Assembly (NCBI RefSeq): GCF_007097395.1
Contig: NZ_VKDC01000029.1
Location: 27,759-91,758 of the forward strand
DNA length: 64,000 bases
Source: Fulvivirga sp. M361
GTDB lineage: Bacteria > Bacteroidota > Bacteroidia > Cytophagales > Cyclobacteriaceae
Direction of reading: 5' to 3'
Position numbers and translations under genes: made by a program
Notes under the pieces: model-generated
Database searches by the model: none
Told to the model about the DNA's origin: nothing
The model's input: the letters and a program-made list of their open reading frames with translations, nothing else
Part shown: one piece after another, positions 26,075 through 35,270 of the stretch
Position numbering within the stretch: the stretch's first letter is position 1
Layout of the letters: every line of letters starts with the position of its first letter

Positions 26075-27172
26075 ATGTCAAAACTGGCTGCTGATCATGG
26101 TGCGATTAACTTATCGCAGGGCTTTCCTGACTTTGAGGTTTCTCCTGAACTGATCGCTTTGGTGGATAACGCTATGAAACAAGGGCATAACCAATATGCT
26201 CCTATGGCAGGCCTTCCCTGGCTGAGGCAGGTAATCAGTAAGATGACTGCTGATCGCTATGGTTATCAACCTAATGCAGAAACAGAGATTACGGTCACTT
26301 CCGGAGCTACAGAAGCCCTTTTTGGGAGTATAATGGCGTTACTTCACCCCGGAGAAGAGGTGATACTATTTGACCCTTCTTACGACAGCTATGATCCGGT
26401 CATTCGTTTAGCAGGAGGTATACCTGTTCATCTGAATTTAACCTATCCGGATTTTCGGATTGACTGGCAGCAGGTTCGGGATACTATTTCAGGTAAAACC
26501 CGTCTGATCATCATTAACACACCTCATAATCCAACGGGAAGTACATTACCGGAAGAAGATATGATAGTCTTACAAGGACTGGCTGAAGAACATAACCTTC
26601 TTGTGATCAGCGATGAGGTTTATGAACATATTATTTTTGATGAGAAAACACATCAAAGTGTATTGAAGTTTGAAGCGATGAGGAAGCGAAGTGTGGCTAT
26701 TTCTTCTTTTGGAAAAACATTTCACGCCACAGGTTGGAAAGTAGGCTACCTGGTAGCCTCTGAGGCGTTGACTGCTGAGATAAGAAAGATACACCAATTC
26801 GTTACGTTCAGTGTAAGTACTCCTGTTCAGCATGCATTGGGGCAATACTTACAACATAAAAAGAATTATGATAGCCTTGCGAGGTTTTATGAGCAGAAAA
26901 GGGATTCCTTTCTGGCATTACTTGAGGAGGCTGACTGGAGGCCTTTGGTTAGCTCAGGAACCTATTTTCAATTGCTCTCCTATGATGGGATGAATGATAA
27001 AGGTGATCAGGAGATGGCAGAATATTTAACCAGAAAGTATGGACTGGCCTCTATTCCTATTTCCGTATTTTATCACGATAATACAGATCATAAATTGCTA
27101 CGTTTTTGTTTTGCCAAACAAGAAGAAACACTTATTAAAGCCGCAGAGATATTATGCAGGATCAGGATCTGA
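26075..27172 (+). CDS. Methionine (KMTB) aminotransferase, YbdL-like, with unclear start
   Basis: The 365-residue class I PLP aminotransferase closely resembles E. coli YbdL: AINLSQGFPDF, NQYAPMAGLPWLRQ, TVTSGATEALFGSIMALL, NTPHNPTGST, ISDEVYEHI and the PLP lysine in SSFGKTFHATGWKVGY. The conserved region continues in frame upstream of this ATG (SKLPGIGTNIFTVM), but no ATG, GTG or TTG occurs between it and the in-frame TGA at 25991. A possible ATT start at 26024 would add 17 residues. The omega-amidase gene overlaps the end by 19 bases, the usual partner that removes the transamination product during methionine salvage. Confidence 0.92.
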   Translation: MSKLAADHGAINLSQGFPDFEVSPELIALVDNAMKQGHNQYAPMAGLPWLRQVISKMTADRYGYQPNAETEITVTSGATEALFGSIMALLHPGEEVILFDPSYDSYDPVIRLAGGIPVHLNLTYPDFRIDWQQVRDTISGKTRLIIINTPHNPTGSTLPEEDMIVLQGLAEEHNLLVISDEVYEHIIFDEKTHQSVLKFEAMRKRSVAISSFGKTFHATGWKVGYLVASEALTAEIRKIHQFVTFSVSTPVQHALGQYLQHKKNYDSLARFYEQKRDSFLALLEEADWRPLVSSGTYFQLLSYDGMNDKGDQEMAEYLTRKYGLASIPISVFYHDNTDHKLLRFCFAKQEETLIKAAEILCRIRI

Positions 27173-27957
27173 ACGTCACATTAATACAAACACGTCTTCA
27201 CTGGCAAAATATAGGAGCTAACCTGGCCATGCTGGAGGAAAAGATATGGCAAATAGAGGGAGGTACAGACTTAATAGTGCTCCCGGAAATGTTCAATACA
27301 GGTTTTTCGATGGAAGTTGAACAGTTGTCTGAGCCTATGAATTTGACGACGTTTAAATGGATGAAGCAAATGGCAGCCCAAACCAAGGCAGTGGTGACAG
27401 GCAGTTTCATAGTGCGGGACAAAGACCAATATTACAACCGGCTTATCTGGATGCAGCCGGATGGCGAGTTCCAGGTGTATGATAAGCGCCATTTATTTCG
27501 TATGGCGAAGGAGGATGAGCAGTTCAATTCAGGCCAGCAACGGGTAGTATGCGAATGGAAGGGCTGGAAAGTATGTCCTTTGATTTGTTATGACTTGAGA
27601 TTTCCGGTCTGGAGTCGCAATTTTTCTTCGGATGCTGCAAACCCGTTGGAATATGATGTATTGATCTATGTAGCCAATTGGCCTGCCGCCCGTGTGAATG
27701 CCTGGGATACTTTACTCAAGGCAAGAGCGCTTGAAAACCTCTGTTTTACTGTAGGAGTAAACCGTGTGGGTGAAGACGGAAACAACATAGCTTACAACGG
27801 TTATTCTCAAGTGGTAGATCCCAAAGGCAACGATTTATGTAATTTTCAAGAGGTGGAGGTAGTACATACGGTATCCTTATCAAAGAATTACCTGACGCGT
27901 TTTCGCGAGAAATTCCCCACCTATCTGGATGCGGATAAGTTCAAAATAATGCCTTGA
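27154..27957 (+). CDS. Omega-amidase / nitrilase-family hydrolase (YafV-like)
   Basis: The 267-residue protein has the nitrilase triad: Glu in LPEMFNTGFSM, Lys in DKRHLF, and Cys in CPLICYDLRFPVWSRN. YafV-type enzymes hydrolyse 2-oxoglutaramate, the product of glutamine-dependent transamination. The overlap with the methionine-type aminotransferase gene fits a two-step glutamine transaminase/omega-amidase module, which pulls methionine formation forward. The R3 repeat follows the stop. Confidence 0.92.
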   Translation: MQDQDLNVTLIQTRLHWQNIGANLAMLEEKIWQIEGGTDLIVLPEMFNTGFSMEVEQLSEPMNLTTFKWMKQMAAQTKAVVTGSFIVRDKDQYYNRLIWMQPDGEFQVYDKRHLFRMAKEDEQFNSGQQRVVCEWKGWKVCPLICYDLRFPVWSRNFSSDAANPLEYDVLIYVANWPAARVNAWDTLLKARALENLCFTVGVNRVGEDGNNIAYNGYSQVVDPKGNDLCNFQEVEVVHTVSLSKNYLTRFREKFPTYLDADKFKIMP

Positions 27958-27973
27958 TCTTTACTATTGTTAT

Positions 27974-28090
27974 GTCAGCATTGTCTTTGATTTTCAATCA
28001 TCATTGATGATCAAAATAACGGGAAGTTCTCGACCGGTCAGCAATAGGCAGTAGGCAAAAATGTCATAAAACTTTACCTGCTGCCTGCTT
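27974..28090 (-). repeat. Dispersed intergenic repeat, copy R3
   Basis: Read on the minus strand this copy opens with GGCAGCAGGTAAA, has the inverted partner TTTGCCTACTGCC, then TATTGCTGACC, CCGTTATTTTGATC and the tail GATTGAAAATCAAAGACAAT. It matches R1 and R2 in order and tail. It fills the gap between two convergent genes, so it may also act in termination. Confidence 0.58.
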
Positions 28091-28092
28091 AT

Positions 28093-28488
28093 TTAATTAT
28101 TAGCATAATCCTGATCTAGAAAAGCAGACGTTCTGTGCCGGACCTCTGTGTCATTCAAGTCTCTGTATACCTCACTATCCCGGAACATACCTAACATTTT
28201 ATCCAGCATAGGATGTGAACCATTATAGATGAGTAATTTTTGACGTTTATTGCGGACCAGTACATTCAGTAACTTCAATACACTGCCTAGCTTGCTGTTA
28301 GGAGAGGAAGAGGTAATAAAAACTACGACCTTCTCAGCCTGATCAACGGCTTGAATGGCTGTATTCGTTACCAGGTCATCAGAGTAGTTATCCAGGTCAA
28401 AACAGGAGATATTTTTTTCTACCGGGAGGGGAGGGTTAAATGCTAACCGATCTTCTACAATATGAAGTGAAAGAAAAAGCTTTATCAT
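28093..28488 (-). CDS. Small cytoplasmic protein, unknown function
   Basis: The 131-residue protein has no signal peptide. Its middle (AEKVVVFITSSSPNSKLGSV, QKLLIYNGSH) looks like an alternating alpha/beta Rossmann-like fold, but I recognise no family or catalytic motif. Its start overlaps the stop of the FG-GAP surface protein gene by four bases (ATGA), so the two are translationally coupled. The functional link is not obvious. Confidence 0.65.
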   Translation of the reverse strand: MIKLFLSLHIVEDRLAFNPPLPVEKNISCFDLDNYSDDLVTNTAIQAVDQAEKVVVFITSSSPNSKLGSVLKLLNVLVRNKRQKLLIYNGSHPMLDKMLGMFRDSEVYRDLNDTEVRHRTSAFLDQDYANN

Positions 28489-30701
28489 TTGTCCACTATG
28501 AATCGAAATGAGCCGCCATCACTGGTGACCAGGATATACAGTCCATCAGATAACTGTTTTATGGACAGACGGTTTTGTTGCTCTGCCTGGAGTGAGATAT
28601 TTTCCATAACCACTTGTCCGGTCAATGAGACTACGAAGGCACTTACATTTGCCCGTGACACGATGGTCACCACATCTTTGTTAATCACCGGGTTTGGAAA
28701 GATCCTGACCGTTTCTCCCGGCAGGGGTTCTAAGCTGGCCCCGGTATTTCTTAATAACACTAGCCCACCCTGTCCTGTACCAAGTACTACGGCTGGTTTG
28801 TCTTCGTTGAAGATGTTAGCAACTCTGGGAATAAGTTTAGTGCCAAAATTTAAAAGCGTAGGCTCCTGGCCTTCCTGTTCTTGAATTACCAGAGGTACTC
28901 CATCCAGCGGGTTTTCCAGGTTAGAAAGAAAGTCCGCGTAATAATTGAGATTACCCCGGCCGTCTCCGATCACCATGTCCAATGTGCCGTCCCCATCCAG
29001 GTCGCCAAAATCTACCGAAGCATCTATGGTGAAAGGACTTACTTCCCGGTTATAAAATGTTTGATCTTCTAATATGAAATTTGGAGATTCAAATGTACCG
29101 GCATTTCTATAATATTCTAATCTACCGGTTCCTCTTCCGATCAGTAAGTCTTTTTCACCGTCTTTGTCAATGTCTATTACGTTGACATTTTCACCTATTA
29201 ACCCTGAGCCAATGGAAAAAAGGAACCCGATTCCCTGATTGAGGTCTAAATCCAACCCAGTCTCAGATCTATTTAGCAGATAGAGTAATGACGTGGTGCC
29301 ACTGGATAAGCTGGTCGCACTGAACACAAGGTCTGTTCGCCCATCGTTATTGAGATCGGCAAAATTCGGTTTGAGGTTACGATAGTTCAGCGCCGAAAGG
29401 AATAGAAAATCTTCATTGATCAGTTCAAAAGATGGAGCATCCGCCCGCCCGGTATTTTCAAAAAGTCTTAAGGTGGAACGAAACCCCTGGGTTGGGTCTG
29501 AGTTATTGCCTATGAACAAGTCCAGGTCACCGTCACCGTCATAGTCAAAAAAAGTCGGCGCTGCATTTTCGCCGAAATCAAGCATCTCACCCTGAAGAAA
29601 ATCCCTTTGGATGAATTGAAAGTCCGGATTTGTATTGGTGCCGGTATTTTTATAAAACCAATTGGAGTTAGCGAAATCAATGCTACTGCCAATATTGGCC
29701 GGAACGTTAGGAGAAACCAGTATATCTTTGATGCCATCAAAATCGAGGTCTTCGAAATAGGACGCAGGGAACATAATAGGCAGTGCCGGATTCGTGCTAT
29801 TTGGGAAGTTGACGGAAACGGATACCATCTCTGCGTTGGAAGCGGTTCCTCCATTGAATACCGCTGCAAGTCCAAAACAGGTTTCTTCTCCGAGTACAGC
29901 ATCGTGGTCTCCGTCATTGTCCAGGTCTAATGTAAGCAATGCTTTCCCTCCCTGGTGTTGAATACGGCCTCCTATAGGAGCACAATCTGCTCCGTTCAGG
30001 GCAATATCATCACACAGGCATTGTTCAAAATCACCCCAGGCTTGTGTATCTCTTTCCAGTTGTAATGAGTCACAGGTGCCTGTTCGCTCCATAGACAGGT
30101 TTTTATGAAATTCTACGGTAGAAGCCCCGGAAAATCTGAAACTTAATACATCCAGATCACCGTCACCGTCTACATCAGTAATGGATGGAATGTCCGAAGC
30201 ATTCATTTGGAGATTAAGGGGGATGTCCGAGAAACCTTTGGTCAACAAAGGGGATTGAGGCCCCCTGTCATTGAAAAGCCGCCATTTCAAGCCCTCATCG
30301 TCACTAACGTTGGTATACACACGAATACCCAACGGATCACTTGTGAAAATGTCTTTTAAGCCATCACAATTGAAATCCCGGAGTAATATCCAACTTCGTA
30401 TATCCTCGGGAAACAGGCTGGCATAATACGGAGCGTAAGTATAATTGTCGTTCTCATTGATGAAAATATGTATTTTCCCGGAGGTACGCTCGAAAACCAT
30501 GAGATCTTCTACCTTATCACCGTTTACATCCAGCGTACTATACTGGCTGGAATTTAACCCTCCGACCCAGGGGAATTTAAATAATGTTTTATCTAAACGT
30601 TTAACGCTTACGGACTGATCCAGTTGATACACCTGTGCCAGCGTCAGAGTAGGAAAAGAAATGATCAAAAAGCACCACCAGAAGATGTGTCGGTATATCA
30701 T
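28485..30701 (-). CDS. FG-GAP/VCBS repeat surface protein with type IX sorting tail
   Basis: The 738-residue protein has a signal peptide (WWCFLIISFPTLTLAQ) and about nine FG-GAP calcium loops, for example DVNGDKVEDLMVF, DFNCDGLKDIFTS, DVDGDGDLDVLSF, DLDNDGDHDAVLG, DYDGDGDLDLFIG, DIDKDGEKDLLIG and DLDGDGTLDMVIG. This pattern forms an integrin-like beta-propeller. The C-terminal ~75 residues (VRIFPNPVINKDVVTIVSR ... GLYILVTSDGG) are a type IX secretion sorting domain. It should be exported to the cell surface for binding or adhesion; the ligand is unknown. Confidence 0.88.
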   Translation of the reverse strand: MIYRHIFWWCFLIISFPTLTLAQVYQLDQSVSVKRLDKTLFKFPWVGGLNSSQYSTLDVNGDKVEDLMVFERTSGKIHIFINENDNYTYAPYYASLFPEDIRSWILLRDFNCDGLKDIFTSDPLGIRVYTNVSDDEGLKWRLFNDRGPQSPLLTKGFSDIPLNLQMNASDIPSITDVDGDGDLDVLSFRFSGASTVEFHKNLSMERTGTCDSLQLERDTQAWGDFEQCLCDDIALNGADCAPIGGRIQHQGGKALLTLDLDNDGDHDAVLGEETCFGLAAVFNGGTASNAEMVSVSVNFPNSTNPALPIMFPASYFEDLDFDGIKDILVSPNVPANIGSSIDFANSNWFYKNTGTNTNPDFQFIQRDFLQGEMLDFGENAAPTFFDYDGDGDLDLFIGNNSDPTQGFRSTLRLFENTGRADAPSFELINEDFLFLSALNYRNLKPNFADLNNDGRTDLVFSATSLSSGTTSLLYLLNRSETGLDLDLNQGIGFLFSIGSGLIGENVNVIDIDKDGEKDLLIGRGTGRLEYYRNAGTFESPNFILEDQTFYNREVSPFTIDASVDFGDLDGDGTLDMVIGDGRGNLNYYADFLSNLENPLDGVPLVIQEQEGQEPTLLNFGTKLIPRVANIFNEDKPAVVLGTGQGGLVLLRNTGASLEPLPGETVRIFPNPVINKDVVTIVSRANVSAFVVSLTGQVVMENISLQAEQQNRLSIKQLSDGLYILVTSDGGSFRFIVDK

Positions 30702-30839
30702 ACAAATTAAAATATCCTAATGTAACGAAGTGAATGCTATGGAGGTTCATGAAAGTACTATCTTTTTGCTACTTATGGATGTCATCTGTGTTATTATTAT
30801 TGAAAGGAAGATATTATCCGAATATTTGACGGGTTGGCA

Positions 30840-30847
30840 TATCTTTG
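30840..30847 (+). promoter_or_regulatory. -7 element before murF
   Basis: TATCTTTG fits TAnnTTTG. Transcription would begin about six bases later and leave a short leader before the ATG at 30867. This also argues against the upstream in-frame start at 30834. A TTTG is present at 30825-30828 but the spacing is short (11 bases). Confidence 0.4.
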
Positions 30848-30866
30848 TTTGAGAACATTATATCTT

Positions 30867-32147
30867 ATGATAGCTGCACTATACCAACATTTCCTTGATC
30901 ACCCGGAGGTTTGTACGGATACCAGAAGGATTGCCAAAGGGTCTGTTTTCTTCGCTTTAAAAGGCCCCAATTTTGATGCTAATGCGTTTGCTGCTGAAGC
31001 TTTATACAAGGGGGCTGCCCTGGCTGTGGTAGATGATCCGTCCGTCGTGAAAGATGACAGGTATTTTCTGGTGGAAGACGTGCTTAAAGCGCTGCAGGAT
31101 CTGGCAAGGCACCACAGGGATCAATTAAAAATACCGGTAATCGGGTTGACAGGCTCCAATGGAAAAACAACTACCAAAGAACTCATAAATGTTGTGCTTT
31201 CTACGCGGTACCTTACCGTGGCCACCCATGGTAATTTAAATAACCATATAGGTGTACCACTGACCATTCTTTCTATTAAGCCTGAGCATGAAATGGCTAT
31301 TGTAGAAATGGGCGCTAATCATGTGGGCGAAATTGCATTATTAAGTTCTATTGCCAAACCCAGTCACGGATTGATCACTAATATTGGGAAGGCCCACCTG
31401 GAGGGATTTGGGGGGATTGAGGGGGTGATCAGAGGTAAAAGTGAGCTGTATCAACACCTGATACAATGTAATGGAGTAGTATGGATCAACTCACATAGCC
31501 ATGAGCTTTCTAACATGGCCAAACGCTTTGAAGCTCCGTTGATGTATCCCGATAATGGAGATTATTACCATTGCGAACTGGTAGGTGTGGAGCCCTTCCT
31601 CAAAGTGAAAAACGAAGAAGGTGACTTGATCCAAACACAGCTTACCGGTAAATACAATTTTGACAATATTGCTTCAGCTATGGCGATAGGGAAGTATTTT
31701 GAGGTTACTCCTGCAGCTATGGCTACCGCTATTGCCAACTATTCACCTCAGAATATGAGGTCGCAGATTATCGAGCGCGGGAGTAATACGATTATTCTGG
31801 ATGCATACAATGCCAATCCTGATTCGATGGCCGCTGCATTGGAAAATTTGTCATTGCAAAATGCACAAAGGAAAGTGGTTGTACTTGGCGATATGATGGA
31901 ACTGGGTGAAGACTGTGATAAAGAGCACCGAAATCTTGGGCATATACTTAATGATATGAAACCAGATACTGTTTTCCTGTGTGGTGAATTTGTAAGGATC
32001 ACGCATGAAGAGGTAGCGGATAGTTTTTACTTTAATGACAGGAAGGGGTTAATGGAGCATTTACAAACTCATCCGATAAAGGACAGCCTGATACTTATTA
32101 AGGCTTCACGCAGTATTGGGTTGGAACAGGTGGTGGATCATCTTTAA
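30867..32147 (+). CDS. murF: MurF, UDP-MurNAc-pentapeptide synthetase
   Basis: The enzyme adds D-Ala-D-Ala to the UDP-MurNAc-tripeptide in peptidoglycan synthesis. I use the ATG at 30867 (MIAALYQHFLDHPEVCTDTR), giving 426 residues, since the preceding 11 codons overlap the promoter element. Visible parts: substrate N-domain with VCTDTRRIAKGSVFFALKG, ATP-binding GLTGSNGKTTTKEL, MGANHVGEI, and the C-terminal DAYNANPDSMAAALENL. It is single on its strand, separate from a dcw cluster. Confidence 0.96.
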   Translation: MIAALYQHFLDHPEVCTDTRRIAKGSVFFALKGPNFDANAFAAEALYKGAALAVVDDPSVVKDDRYFLVEDVLKALQDLARHHRDQLKIPVIGLTGSNGKTTTKELINVVLSTRYLTVATHGNLNNHIGVPLTILSIKPEHEMAIVEMGANHVGEIALLSSIAKPSHGLITNIGKAHLEGFGGIEGVIRGKSELYQHLIQCNGVVWINSHSHELSNMAKRFEAPLMYPDNGDYYHCELVGVEPFLKVKNEEGDLIQTQLTGKYNFDNIASAMAIGKYFEVTPAAMATAIANYSPQNMRSQIIERGSNTIILDAYNANPDSMAAALENLSLQNAQRKVVVLGDMMELGEDCDKEHRNLGHILNDMKPDTVFLCGEFVRITHEEVADSFYFNDRKGLMEHLQTHPIKDSLILIKASRSIGLEQVVDHL

Positions 32148-32243
32148 TCTTATTTCCGCCATAGGGCTAAGACTAAGACACCCTATTATTTCCGATAAAT
32201 CAATCACTTTTGATCGTACGATCGGTTTTTGCTATGCCACTAA

Positions 32244-32329
32244 GTTACACAAAGCCTCACCGAGTTACACAAAGACGGTGTCTCCTCACTTTGTGAACCT
32301 TTGTGCTACTTTGCGAGGCTTTGTGTAAC
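32244..32329. repeat. Long inverted repeat with an internal direct repeat
   Basis: GTTACACAAAGCCTC (32244-32258) and GAGGCTTTGTGTAAC (32315-32329) are perfect 15-base inverted copies. Within the arms a shorter direct copy GAGTTACACAAAG occurs at 32262-32274 and a degenerate CTTTGTGCTACTTTG on the other side. It lies between the convergent murF and Rieske-like genes. It may be a REP/MITE-like element or a bidirectional terminator; no T run follows the stem. Confidence 0.6.
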
Positions 32330-32406
32330 AACCTTATCAGGCCCGGGTAAGATTGTAGAAAAACAGCCCGCCGATTGATTGTACGGTAGAAAGTATGGTG
32401 CAAGGG

Positions 32407-32862
32407 TTAGTTGATCTGCTCGTTTATAATAGTCAAAGTACGCCCGGTCAAAATCGTTTTGTATTTTCTGAGAGGGATCACTGCAGGGCCTCTTGACGGG
32501 AATACATCCGGTAAATTAAAGATAGACCCGCAAGTAGCATCTCTCAGTAAGATAGGATTATTCTTATCCACAAAAACAGATGAACCCGCTTCGAAGGGGA
32601 GATAAGTGCAATTTTGTTCTATGGCATGATAAGTAGAAGCGTTTTCCCGGTAAATAATAATGCCTGCCACTCCATTGGCAATACTTTCATAGCCCCCGTC
32701 ACTTGCCAGGTCCCGGTATTGGGGTAAATTCAGATCAATAATGATCTCATTAAAGGTAGCCGGCGGTAATTGGTCCTGCTGTAGGTTATCACTGCATGCT
32801 GTAGCAACGATGAAAATCGATAAGAAATATACCACACGTCTCATTATGCGCTTCATACTCAT
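32407..32862 (-). CDS. Lipoprotein with a degenerate Rieske-like fold
   Basis: The 151-residue protein has a lipoprotein signal ending ATAC (Cys23). The second half follows the Rieske order: NCTYLPF, then DATCGSIFNLPDVFPSRGPA, then IPLRKYKTILTGRTLTI. The normal ligands CxH and CxxH are not kept: Cys85 remains but the paired position is Tyr87, and Cys111 sits where a His is expected. So it may bind no cluster or a different one. Transcribed after pheS with a 67-base gap. Similar proteins with lost ligands occur in this phylum, to my recollection. Function unknown. Confidence 0.7.
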   Translation of the reverse strand: MSMKRIMRRVVYFLSIFIVATACSDNLQQDQLPPATFNEIIIDLNLPQYRDLASDGGYESIANGVAGIIIYRENASTYHAIEQNCTYLPFEAGSSVFVDKNNPILLRDATCGSIFNLPDVFPSRGPAVIPLRKYKTILTGRTLTIINEQIN

Positions 32863-32929
32863 TGATCATTTAATGGCCTTTAGGTGGTCTTTTGATATAC
32901 CACATATGCATAACGTTTTGAGCCCTGAC

Positions 32930-33955
32930 TTAGTGCAGTGTTCTGAACTGCTTGAGGAAACGAACGTCATTTTCTGTGTATAAACGGAGGTCATTAACCC
33001 TGAATTTCAATTGGGTGATCCTTTCAATACCCATTCCAAAGGCAAAACCTGTATATTCTTCAGGATCGATACCGCAGTTCGACAACACGTTGGGGTCCAC
33101 CATGCCTGAGCCTGCTATCTCCACCCAACCGGTATATTTACAAAGCTGACAGCCGTCCCCATGGCATATCTGACAAGAAATATCTATTTCCGCGCTAGGC
33201 TCGGTAAAAGGGAAGTAAGAAGGGCGATACCTGACTTTAGTCTCTTTCCCGAACATCTCCTTTGCAAAATGATACAATGTTTGTTTCAGGTCAACAAAAC
33301 TTACATTTTTATCAATATACAGTCCTTCTACCTGGTGGAACACACAGTGCGCCCGGGCAGATATTGCCTCATTTCTAAACACCCTCCCCGGCATAATGGA
33401 GCGTATCGGCGGTTTTTGCTTTAGCATTAACCGTGTCTGAACATTTGATGTATGGGTGCGAAGCAAAATGTCCGGGTCTCTTTCAATAAAAAAAGTATCC
33501 TGCATCTCCCTGGCAGGGTGGTTTTCAGGGAAATTGAGGGCCGTAAAGTTATGCCAGTCATCTTCGATCTCAGGCCCGTCTGCCACGTTGAAGCCGATAC
33601 GTTCAAATACCTCTATGATCTGGTACCGTACGTAGTTTAGTGGGTGCATACTTCCCGGTTCCCCATCAGCCGGTGGCAAGGTCAGGTCCACATGCTCAGA
33701 AGATTCAACAGAATTAGTGGAATTCGCAGAAACGATCAACTCCTGAAATTTTACCTGGGCTGCCTGTTTCAACTCATTCATCTTTATTCCAAAATCTTTT
33801 TTCTGTTCATTTGGAATATTTTTAAGCTCCTGGAATAATGCTCCAATGACGCTTTTCTTGCTGATGAATTTCAGTCTGTATTCTTCCAGTTCAGCCTGAT
33901 TAACAGCCGATGCATTGGTAATTTCCGCTAATATTGAATCTACTTTGTCCTGCAT
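32930..33955 (-). CDS. pheS: PheS, phenylalanyl-tRNA synthetase alpha subunit
   Basis: The 341-residue subunit has the N-terminal coiled-coil arm (~1-85) and class II catalytic core: motif 1 around GSMHPLNYVRYQIIEVFERIGF, motif 2 in PGRVFRNEAISARAHCVFHQ, and motif 3 in FAFGMGIERI. A zinc-like CQICHGDGCQLCKYTGW lies near residue 265; that Cys cluster occurs in this family branch. It starts one base after the cysN stop. The beta subunit gene is not in the window. Confidence 0.96.
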   Translation of the reverse strand: MQDKVDSILAEITNASAVNQAELEEYRLKFISKKSVIGALFQELKNIPNEQKKDFGIKMNELKQAAQVKFQELIVSANSTNSVESSEHVDLTLPPADGEPGSMHPLNYVRYQIIEVFERIGFNVADGPEIEDDWHNFTALNFPENHPAREMQDTFFIERDPDILLRTHTSNVQTRLMLKQKPPIRSIMPGRVFRNEAISARAHCVFHQVEGLYIDKNVSFVDLKQTLYHFAKEMFGKETKVRYRPSYFPFTEPSAEIDISCQICHGDGCQLCKYTGWVEIAGSGMVDPNVLSNCGIDPEEYTGFAFGMGIERITQLKFRVNDLRLYTENDVRFLKQFRTLH

Positions 33956-33956
33956 A

Positions 33957-35243
33957 TCAGATGATCATCCCTGCTGCGACCGTTTCATTCGTTCCTTCAT
34001 CGATGAGGATAACACTACCTGTTACCCTGTTACGACTGTAACGGTCGTAGAATAAGGGCTTGGTGGTTCTTAAGGTTACTCTTGCAATATCGTTCATTTT
34101 GATGTTTTTATCATCCTCAATACGATGCAAAGTATTAATGTCTACCTTATAGTGGATATTTTTGACCAGGCAGCGTGCTTCATTGGTAGTATGTCTGAGC
34201 CCGTACTTTCCATTAGCCAATAAAGCCTGATCGCTCATCCAGCATATCATAATGTCTACATCCTGGTCTACATGAGGGCGATTATTATCACGTACGATCA
34301 TATCTCCACGGCTGATATCTATATCATCTTCCAGCTGTATGGTCACAGACATCGGAGCGAATGCTTCTTCCAGTTTTTCTTCAAATGATTCAATGGTTTT
34401 GATCTTACTTGAAAACCCGGATGGTAAAACCACTACATCATCTCCTGGCTTGAAAACGCCCCCGGCTATCCTTCCCGCATACCCTCTGAAATCATGGTAT
34501 TGATCGGATTGCGGACGGATCACGTACTGCACCGGAAAACGACAATCAATATGGTTATGGTCACTTCCGATGTGGATGTTTTCCAACATGTAGAGCAATG
34601 TACCCCCCTTGTACCAGGGCATATCTTGCGATTCATTGACCACATTATCACCTTTTAAGGCACTTATCGGCGCAAAACGAATGTCTTTTACATCCAGCTT
34701 CGAAGAAAATGCTTCTATATCGTCTTTGATCTTATTATAGGCAGCCTCATCGTAATCTATCAGGTCCATTTTATTGATACAAAAGACTACGTGAGGAATA
34801 CCAAGCAGGGCGGCAATGAAAGTGTGCCGGTAGGTCTGTTCCTGTACACCTTTGCGTGCATCTACAAGAATAAGCGCCAGGTTAGCGGTAGAAGCCCCTG
34901 TCACCATGTTTCTTGTATACTGGATATGCCCCGGGGTGTCAGCAATAATGAATTTCCGTTTTGGAGTAGCAAAATAGCGGTAAGCTACATCTATGGTAAT
35001 ACCTTGCTCTCTTTCCGCTCGTAATCCATCGGTAAGTAGCGCCAGGTTGACGTGTTCATCCCCTTTACGTTTACTGGATTCTTCTATCGCTTCGTACTGA
35101 TCTTCAAATATGGACTTAGAGTCATATAGCAGACGCCCTATCAATGTACTTTTACCATCGTCTACACTACCTGCTGTAGTGAAGCGGAGTAATTCCATGT
35201 CCAGGTAACCATCGGGAGCTGCGTTCTCTTCTTGTGTTGACAT
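33957..35243 (-). CDS. cysN: CysN, sulfate adenylyltransferase GTPase subunit
   Basis: The 428-residue protein is the EF-Tu-like GTPase that drives ATP sulfurylase. Motifs: TTAGSVDDGKSTLIGRLLYD, the switch REQGITIDVAYRYF, DTPGHIQYTRNMVTGAS, and NKMDLIDYDE. It lacks a C-terminal APS kinase domain, which is supplied by the separate cysC. It follows cysD by 27 bases and precedes pheS by one base. Confidence 0.96.
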   Translation of the reverse strand: MSTQEENAAPDGYLDMELLRFTTAGSVDDGKSTLIGRLLYDSKSIFEDQYEAIEESSKRKGDEHVNLALLTDGLRAEREQGITIDVAYRYFATPKRKFIIADTPGHIQYTRNMVTGASTANLALILVDARKGVQEQTYRHTFIAALLGIPHVVFCINKMDLIDYDEAAYNKIKDDIEAFSSKLDVKDIRFAPISALKGDNVVNESQDMPWYKGGTLLYMLENIHIGSDHNHIDCRFPVQYVIRPQSDQYHDFRGYAGRIAGGVFKPGDDVVVLPSGFSSKIKTIESFEEKLEEAFAPMSVTIQLEDDIDISRGDMIVRDNNRPHVDQDVDIMICWMSDQALLANGKYGLRHTTNEARCLVKNIHYKVDINTLHRIEDDKNIKMNDIARVTLRTTKPLFYDRYSRNRVTGSVILIDEGTNETVAAGMII

Positions 35244-35270
35244 TTTATATGTAGTTGTACTGACCTAATT

